From NCBI GenBank assembly GCA_006503535.1, contig QYRS01000004.1, forward strand, positions 2,356,001 through 2,420,000: a DNA stretch of 64,000 nt, written 5' to 3'. The stretch comes from Arthrinium phaeospermum (taxonomy: Eukaryota; Ascomycota; Sordariomycetes; Amphisphaeriales; Apiosporaceae). Position numbers and translations under genes: made by a program. The notes under the pieces were generated by a model. That model did not search any database and was not told the DNA's origin. It worked only from the letters and a program-made list of their open reading frames with translations. This document shows positions 57,600-64,000 of this stretch, piece after piece. Position 1 is the first letter of the stretch, and every line of letters begins with the position of its first letter.

Positions 57600-60411
57600 G
57601 CATTGCCAAGACATGCGAGTCTGGTGTAGAAGCCCCTCATTCACGACTGGCAACAGACGGGCCTGAAAGCCAGGGTGATTGGAAGGGACATGGGGCAGCG
57701 GACCATGTGTATACGGGCAATTTGTGTCACTAGCACAACGGTGTTTTGTCTGTCGGGGTTTCTTCTTTCTATTTTGTTTTGCTGCGCGAGCGTTTTGCCC
57801 TATACAACTTTCCGGAAAGGATGGCCTCTTTTTCGTCTGTACATATATCCACTTGGCCTTGCACATATGCATTTCCACGCAAAGTACCATTCTTTTGTAA
57901 TAGAGGGCGAGATGGGGGCCAAAAAGGAGAGAGCAAGCGGTCATACAAGTGTTCCTTTTGCCCCCTCTTTCACTCTTGTTCACTTTCCCCCGTTATTGCG
58001 TTTTGGGGCACCACTTGTCACTGGAGTGAAGAGCCGGCGAGCGATCAAATCGAGCAGGTCTGATGCTTCTCATTTGTTCTATATCGAGGATTTTGTGTTT
58101 GGGGGGGAGGGGCCCTTCCCGGTAGGCGACTGTTGCGACTGTTGATCGGAGAAAAGGGCGAGGTCTACAGATACTGAATGCGACAAATTACAAACAACCT
58201 TGTCTTTTATGTGGTACGAGTGTCGGGTGTTCGGAATGAATTCGGGATGTATCAATGACACCCGATTTTGACTTCCACTCATGTCTCGCGTCCGCCCGTG
58301 CCTCGAGGAAATTGATCAGTTTGATATTGTCTCATCCGGGCTGTATCTGACAGATTCCTGTTATCAAGGATGGATTTGCATTGCCCAGGTAACTGCCTCG
58401 TCCAACGCCAGGGCCCACCCGGGGTTGAACGGAAAATGAGATTCACCAATAGACAGTAAGTACTCCGTAGGCAGCGCTTGAAATTGGTAAAGCAGAGAAG
58501 ATCCTACAAGATGGAGCGGTCAGATTTTTGTGTCCCAATGATCGCAAGCTTCAGTTGAGGCTTCACAGTATTACCTGTATACCCAGGGAAATGTGCTTCC
58601 CGTGCCTTTTCCTTGCAGTCTTGCACGATGCAAAAGCTGGACAGAGAGCCACCAGCATTACTCCATATTCAGTCGAAACCAGCACAGCCTCGCGACCAAT
58701 GTTGGTAACATGTAACTTGTCATATATGATTGATCTGTTGGAGTAGGAGATGGAGATGGTCTGGTCTATATCGACATTTGAGTAACCCACGTGCATGGAT
58801 GTGCTTGCTTCCTACTCATCTTGCAATTTTCATTGACTCAAGTGATTGATTGCAATTGGGTAAGTAGGCAGCTCGGAGCTTCATATTCAACTGACTTCTG
58901 GGAAATCATTGATTGGGAGAGTTTCAGGCTTTTCGTGCCCAAGCCCTTGAGCCAGGTAGAAATTGCCAGTGACGCCATCCAATTTTCCTCTGGGTCTCGT
59001 TGCCGGTTCTATCACGTTCATCAAATGACCCAAGATTGGCGAAAGTGTTACACCTGATTGGCTGTAGAACTAGAGCCACATATAGAATTTGGGGCTTGCA
59101 CGACCCACCACCCACTGTAGCCTGGAGAGCCGCCAGCTAGGAAAATGGTTCTGGTAGCTGTATATAATCCCCAAAAGGGGGATATATCCTCAGCGAAGTA
59201 GCTTCACAAAAACAAGCCAGTTCTCAGCATTGAAAACATCCTACCGTCTTCGGACAACAAACAACTTCGCTTTTTGCCATCAAGAACGATGACATGTAAA
59301 GTTTTGCCTGGGCCGGCCCTCACGGGAGTGTGGCCGTGTAGCAAGCAGCTCGTCCTGTCCCCCGTGGCTCTACCACATGGCTCAATGGAAGTAACCATGT
59401 CATTTCATATGGATATCAGGTAGAAGTATAGTTCCCGTGTTCGAATCTACAATAAAGCCGTGTCTGTCTTTTTTTCGGTTGGGTTTACACACTGTCTCTG
59501 TACGGTTGACAGGTTGGGTGTAGTGTGTTTTGGGGCCACGGCCATTTACATAGTATCCTTGGCTGCCTGGCTTGCCCCTCCAGAAAGCTGACGTGCCTAC
59601 CTAGAAGTTGCTTGCCCATTCATCAAACATACAACATGCGATCTATATTATTATCACCTCCAGAATGCATTGAGATCCAGGCCTTGAGCTTTTGTGCTGC
59701 CTTAGTAGTTTCTAAATGTCCAAGATAAGATGCAGACATGTTTTGCTCAGGGGTGCTTGGCCATGAAGCTGTCGGGTGGCAGAGGGAGATTTGTGACAAC
59801 TCCAACTCCGTACTTTGGCGCAATCGAAGCCTCCATGCTACAAAGTGACTAACATGAGCATTTTGTATCTGTCAACTTTCCTTCTTCTTCTCTTTTTTTT
59901 TCTGCTGCACACTGTACGTGGGCTGCAGGATATGACGACGGTCTTTGTCCCCAAATGGCTCGCCGTGTGTGGGTCGCTCTAGGCAGAGAGCTGCTGGTTG
60001 TTTGTTAGCCCAGCCACTAAGGTTAGTCCTCAAAAATCAAAAGGGGGGAAAGAAGGGTTCGGCGAGTGACTCAAAGGGGAGGTTACCAAGTGAAGGTACC
60101 GACAGCAAACAGAACTCTGGATCGGCGTAACGTCAATCGGTGAGGTCATTTTTTTCTGTTTGACATGCTGCATCGACATTGATCAACATATTAATATATT
60201 TGGTTCTCTTCTTCTTTTCTCATCCAACTACCTGTTGCTCGTCCTACACTTACTCGAGTGCCTGATAAGTCCCGTAGCTCGCTCGCTCTGGCTACGTGCG
60301 TACAGGCAGATCTGTTCAAGATAGCTCTTCTAACCGAAGCCAAAGCCATATCTTGCTTCCGCTGTACGACTATCATTTCAGGTTGCCGGTCATCCCAGCG
60401 ACCTACAGACC
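57600..60411. other. Gene-poor region upstream of the DUF2828 gene
   Basis: About 2.8 kb; Rho3 3' region on the left, CT-rich leader of the DUF2828 gene on the right. Contains the Pol III-like element at 59371-59475. Other open frames show no motif. Confidence 0.5.
59371..59475 (+). other. Possible Pol III unit or decayed tRNA
   Basis: TGGCTCAATGG (59378-59388) matches the A-box consensus, a GTTCGAATC core (59439-59447) matches the B box about 60 bases later, and a run of seven T (59469-59475) follows as a terminator-like signal. The cloverleaf does not close: acceptor and T stems do not pair. It may be a decayed tRNA or a tRNA-derived transcript. Confidence 0.25.
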
Positions 60412-62895
60412 ATGGATTCCGAGCCGCAGAAGGAGGCTTGGTTCCTCCAATACACATTTCCCGTCACCTTCCCCTCTCATCCTGCTTTGACTCTGTCTGA
60501 TTCGGAGTTCAATGGCTTCCTCGAGAGAGACTTGAGACAGCAGATCAGTCATTCTGCGCCTGCAGAGCCTGCAGAGCCTGCAGACAAGGAGACCGAGTCT
60601 GAGTCCTTCACCCTCCTAACTCCACCATCAATCACTGCAGAGCTGCGTGGTGCCACCGAGGGCTTGAACCTTGACGATGGTCCAGCTAATGCTACCGTGA
60701 CGAAGCCAGATGGAGATGAGGCACCTACTCAGCCCTTCATGAAGGGCCTCTTGTCCCACGAGGCAGACTCCAGAATGGAGCAGGAGCAGCTACAGCTACA
60801 GAAGCAAGCAGACAGCGACAACCTCATGCGCACCGAGAACAACGATATAGCATACCGCTCTACCAAGGAACCCCTTCTTGACCTGTTCGCGGAGCTGGAA
60901 GAAGTCATCTCTGGCCCCCGTCTGTACGAGCTGCTCAACATGGCATGGCAGAGAGATCCTCTGATGACACTCAAGATCATTTACAACGCCCGGTCGATAC
61001 ACCTCGGAAAGGCTTCGCGAACCACGTTCTACCGTTGTGCGGGTTGGTTGGCTCAATATCATCCCTCTACCCTGGCTACCAACTTACGCTGGCTAAGTCG
61101 ACCTGTAATCATGAAGAAGGTCGAGAAGCCAGAAGGGGAGGGCGATGACGTTGTAATGGTGGAGCCTGAGCAAGACAAAGATGATCAAGACGCCTCCGCC
61201 TTCGATGTCAAGAATGGCGTCTCCCACGGCTACTGGAAAGACCTGTTGAATATCCTTGCTCTGTCCGTGAATGAGCAGCTGACTGTCCTGGCCAATCCCA
61301 AGGATATCTTGAACGTTACACGGGAAAAGCATGAACAAGGCCGGAAGAAACATGTGGATGCAGCCGAAGCCAGAACGAAGCGACACGAAGTTCGACATGA
61401 GCGTCATGAACGTGCCATTGCCTCCTTCCACGAGAAACCAGTCCATCGAGCTCTGCATATGGCCATTGCCCGGCTGTTTTCCGAACAACTGAAGTCTGAC
61501 CTGGCTTTGCTTCGTGGCGATGATGCCAAAGCGAAAAGACGCATCTCCTTATGTGCAAAATGGGCGCCTTCCCATGATCGATTCCACGACAAACATACCT
61601 TTATCGTCTCTACCATCGCGGAGTTGATGCACCCCGAACATATCTTGCAAGGGATGGGTCGCGAAATCTGCCTCCGCCACGCTCGAGAGGCCTACCGCAA
61701 GGACATCTCTGCTCTCCGTGGCCACCTTGATGTTGTCGAGCGCCATCTCAGTGCCAAGACACTGGACAAGATCAAATACGATCGCGTGCCATCGATTGCG
61801 ATGAACAACTACGCTGGGATCTTTGCCGAAAAGGATACGGAGCATTTCGAGACGTACATCAACAAGGTAGCAGAAGGGAAGGCCAAGATCAGTGGGGCGA
61901 CCCTGCTGCCTTCTACTCTGATCAAAGCAGTACGTGAGAGCGGCCACTCTACTCGCGCCTCCGGTAAGAGTGTCAAGGAAGCTGTCGAGGCTAAGATGGC
62001 TGAGCTCAATGGCAAAGTCGTCGATGGCCAGTGGAAAAGCTTGGTGCAGCGTATCAAGGACTCGGGAAACCTCGAGTCCAGTATGGCTGTTTGTGATGTC
62101 TCTGGCTCCATGTCGAGTCCAGTTTTCGCCGACCGAACATGTCCAATGGACAGTTCCATTGGTCTCTCCCTGCTGTTGGCCGAAGTTACAGCGCCCCCAT
62201 TCGGTGGGACCTTCATCACATTCTCCGAGCGTCCCACCGTGGAGCAGGTAGACTTGACTAAGACTCTGCGTGAGAAGTATGCAGACATGTCTAGAGCGCC
62301 TTGGGGAGGAAGTACCAACTTCGTGGCAGTGTTCGAGGACCTCGTCCTGCCCATGGCCTTACGCAACAACCTGAAGCCAGAGGATATGGTCAAGCGAATC
62401 TTCGTCTTCAGTGACATGCAGTTCAATCAAGCCGAGAGTGGCTATGATTACTATCGTGGCACCCGCAATGAGGACAGTCCTTACTGGGGCACGTCTTATG
62501 AGCGGATCAAAAAGAAGTTCTCGGATGCTGGGTACGAGATGCCTGAGCTGGTATTCTGGAACCTAGCCGGAGGTCGCGCCGGCTATAATGGTGGATGGGG
62601 CGACCCTGACGAATTGGGCGATCCCACAGCACCCAAGCCGGTCACGGCAGACCAAGAGGGCACCGCGATCGTAAGCGGGTACTCCCAGGGCATGCTCAAG
62701 GTGTTCCTGGATAACGGTTCGTTTGACGACGCTGAAGAGGAGGAGGAAGCTGTGCCCGAGACCACCACCGACGAGGACGGGATCGAGGTTGTCGAGGCCA
62801 AGCGTCCAAGCAAGAAGCAGAAGATGGATCCCATGGCCACCTTGAAGAGAGCAATCGGCCACAAGGCCTACGACATGCTCAAGGTCGTTGATTGA
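60412..62895 (+). CDS. DUF2828 protein with von Willebrand A-like domain
   Basis: Single exon, 827 residues. N-terminal about 150 residues are acidic, with a small repeat AEPAEPAD. The middle is helical and charged, with LYELLNMAWQRDPLMTLKII and KAKRRISLCAKWAPSHDR; the C-terminal domain carries AVCDVSGSMSS with Asp562, Ser564 and Ser566 as a metal-binding MIDAS (D-x-S-x-S) and WGGSTNFVAVFEDLVLPMAL, then RIFVFSDMQFNQAE, the order of a von Willebrand A fold. Family DUF2828 is found in fungi, plants and bacteria without an agreed function. Only one copy is seen here. The tail is acidic and Lys-rich. Confidence 0.85.
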   Translation: MDSEPQKEAWFLQYTFPVTFPSHPALTLSDSEFNGFLERDLRQQISHSAPAEPAEPADKETESESFTLLTPPSITAELRGATEGLNLDDGPANATVTKPDGDEAPTQPFMKGLLSHEADSRMEQEQLQLQKQADSDNLMRTENNDIAYRSTKEPLLDLFAELEEVISGPRLYELLNMAWQRDPLMTLKIIYNARSIHLGKASRTTFYRCAGWLAQYHPSTLATNLRWLSRPVIMKKVEKPEGEGDDVVMVEPEQDKDDQDASAFDVKNGVSHGYWKDLLNILALSVNEQLTVLANPKDILNVTREKHEQGRKKHVDAAEARTKRHEVRHERHERAIASFHEKPVHRALHMAIARLFSEQLKSDLALLRGDDAKAKRRISLCAKWAPSHDRFHDKHTFIVSTIAELMHPEHILQGMGREICLRHAREAYRKDISALRGHLDVVERHLSAKTLDKIKYDRVPSIAMNNYAGIFAEKDTEHFETYINKVAEGKAKISGATLLPSTLIKAVRESGHSTRASGKSVKEAVEAKMAELNGKVVDGQWKSLVQRIKDSGNLESSMAVCDVSGSMSSPVFADRTCPMDSSIGLSLLLAEVTAPPFGGTFITFSERPTVEQVDLTKTLREKYADMSRAPWGGSTNFVAVFEDLVLPMALRNNLKPEDMVKRIFVFSDMQFNQAESGYDYYRGTRNEDSPYWGTSYERIKKKFSDAGYEMPELVFWNLAGGRAGYNGGWGDPDELGDPTAPKPVTADQEGTAIVSGYSQGMLKVFLDNGSFDDAEEEEEAVPETTTDEDGIEVVEAKRPSKKQKMDPMATLKRAIGHKAYDMLKVVD

Positions 62896-63290
62896 TAGAT
62901 GGATGTGTTTGAGCAGGTGGGAGGGAGTAAGCGATGAGGACTCAGCGGTTATGGGAATGGCGCATGTGACGAGTAGATACCCCCCTGAAATTGCCAATGA
63001 CTTGGTTTTAGTGATGAAATGCCCTAGTTGGCTTAATGAAAATGATTCACCCAGCAGTCGTCAGAAATTCACTTCTTTATTTCTATGATGCGTTCCTTGC
63101 GCTTTAGCTTCGCAAAACTTGGCAAATCACATTGGGTTGCTCGAAATCTTGGGTTCAGACCACAACACATATACGTGCATTCATCTACCAAGATATCTAC
63201 ATGGTTTGCTGGACGGATGTTCGTAGAATTAAAACTATGTCCTCCGATTTGCAGAAGCGGTATCCTGGTGCCACCCATAACATATCCCAA
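62896..63290. other. Intergenic between convergent genes
   Basis: About 400 bases between the stops of the DUF2828 gene (+) and the GH43 gene (-). Nothing recognised. Confidence 0.55.
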
Positions 63291-64000
63291 TCAAGCATTA
63301 GCAACAGTCTGCGTGAACGAAGCCACACTGACAGAGCCGCCCAATGCCTTGGTAGCGTACTATATAACAAGACCCAGTCAGTCGGTCGATCGGTTTCAAT
63401 GAGGCCAATTGAAAGAGGGAAGGGGGGTCTTATCAGAGAAAAACAAAAAGAAGAGGAATCACTCACGTTGAAGATGGCCCATCGGTAGCCGATGAAGTAG
63501 GTCCAGTTGTTGTTCAGGGTGAGCCCGTTGCCGAGCTGCTTGAACGAGGTGCCGTCGGTGCTGTAGCTGAACTGCCCGACGCGGGTGCCGCCGGGGCGGA
63601 TGTCGACGGTGCCGCGCAGCCAGATCTTGCCCTTGGCGGCGGCGGCGGTGGCCGAGGTGGTGCCCGTGCTGGCCGTGTTCCAGTTGCTGTCGAGGTTGAT
63701 GCCGTTGACCATGGCGACGGTGAAGGTGCCGCCGTCGTTGCGGACGCCGACCCAGCCCGTCTGGTCGCGGAAGAGGGAGAGCCCAGCGCGGTCGCCGTCG
63801 GCCATGTTGGCCGTGTCGAGGACGATGGTGGCCGTCGAGACGGGGCCGCGGATGCGCCGCGTCAGCGTGTTGCGGGCCTGGTATAGGTCGTTGGTCACGG
63901 TCGCGGTGCGCAGGGTGAGCCCGTTGTTGACGCTGTAGCGGTTCGTGTCTGGGTTGTGGTTCCACTCCCATGGCGCGCCGAGGGCGGTGCCGTTGAAGGA
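63291..64000 (-). CDS. GH43 glycoside hydrolase, C-terminal beta-sandwich part (runs off right edge)
   Basis: Exon from beyond 64000 to 63467, then an intron with a GTGAGT donor and TATAG acceptor, and a last exon 63359-63291 ending ATKALGGSVSVASFTQTVANA then TGA. The visible part is the jelly-roll accessory domain of GH43 enzymes (FNGTALGAPWEWNHNPD, QARNTLTRRIRGPVSTATIV, MADGDRAGLSLF), which lies after the five-bladed propeller. GH43 enzymes are secreted arabinofuranosidases, xylosidases or arabinanases; which activity applies cannot be told, since the propeller with its catalytic residues lies outside the window. The two exons join in phase 0. Confidence 0.85.

Noticed and set aside
59150..59190. 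Small inverted repeat with TATAATCCCC and GGGGGATATA
   Set aside because: Short, one unpaired base, far from any gene end; likely chance.

Overview
The window is nuclear DNA of a filamentous ascomycete, most likely a Sordariomycete close to Sordariales. Support: GC-rich coding exons, many short introns (about 50-115 nt) with GTRNGT donors and YAG acceptors, a fungal-type set of genes (FHA-domain STRIPAK subunit of the HAM-4/PRO45 type, SconB/Met30-type F-box WD40 regulator, Rho3 GTPase, asco-laccase ending in DSGI, fungal rhodopsin-like membrane protein), and wide non-coding spacers. It is not bacterial, and I see no CRISPR array, rRNA or intact transposon.

Layout. 0-7 kb: 5' part of a cytochrome P450 (-, runs off the left edge), a seven-helix rhodopsin-like protein (+), a nitrilase (-). 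8-17 kb: a 1,404-residue five-exon protein of unknown function with an N-terminal Cys/His cluster (+), then the SconB/Met30 homologue with a long leader (+). 19-28 kb: a dense block with a mitochondrial succinate/fumarate carrier (+), twinfilin (-), an EthD-like small protein (-), a DUF218/YdcF-like protein (-), splicing factor Cwc25 (-) and COP9 signalosome subunit 2 (+). 29-35 kb: a 309-residue unknown protein (+), the FHA/coiled-coil/tail-anchor protein (-), and the small mitochondrial Mgr2/ROMO1 protein split into five exons (+). 37-47 kb: an accessory region with a laccase (+), a frameshifted F-box gene (-), an AT-rich block, and at least four decayed genes (an unknown family, an MFS transporter relic, an SMP-30/gluconolactonase-like pseudogene, a short three-frame relic), then a 303-residue orphan (-). 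50-53 kb: a secreted short tyrosinase (+) and an orphan four-helix membrane protein (+). 56-64 kb: Rho3 (+), a DUF2828 protein with a von Willebrand A-like MIDAS motif (+), and the C-terminal part of a GH43 glycosidase (-, runs off the right edge).

The 19-35 kb part is core housekeeping (splicing, COP9 signalling, translocase, actin, STRIPAK). The 36-56 kb part is gene-poor with extracellular copper oxidases, orphans and gene debris. Several tRNA-like remnants (about 2.05, 36.45, 45.07 and 59.4 kb) lie in the spacers; the one at 59.4 kb keeps an A box, a B-box-like element and a T7 run and could be a Pol III unit.

Gene models were spliced by hand. Every multi-exon model listed with exon coordinates keeps reading frame across its junctions, but none was checked against RNA or a database. 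No complete new defence or metabolic system was found; the best candidates for novelty are the unknown proteins at 7.96-12.41, 29.05 and 52.64 kb, the DUF2828 gene, the decaying gene cluster at 41-46.4 kb, and the 59.4 kb Pol III-like element.
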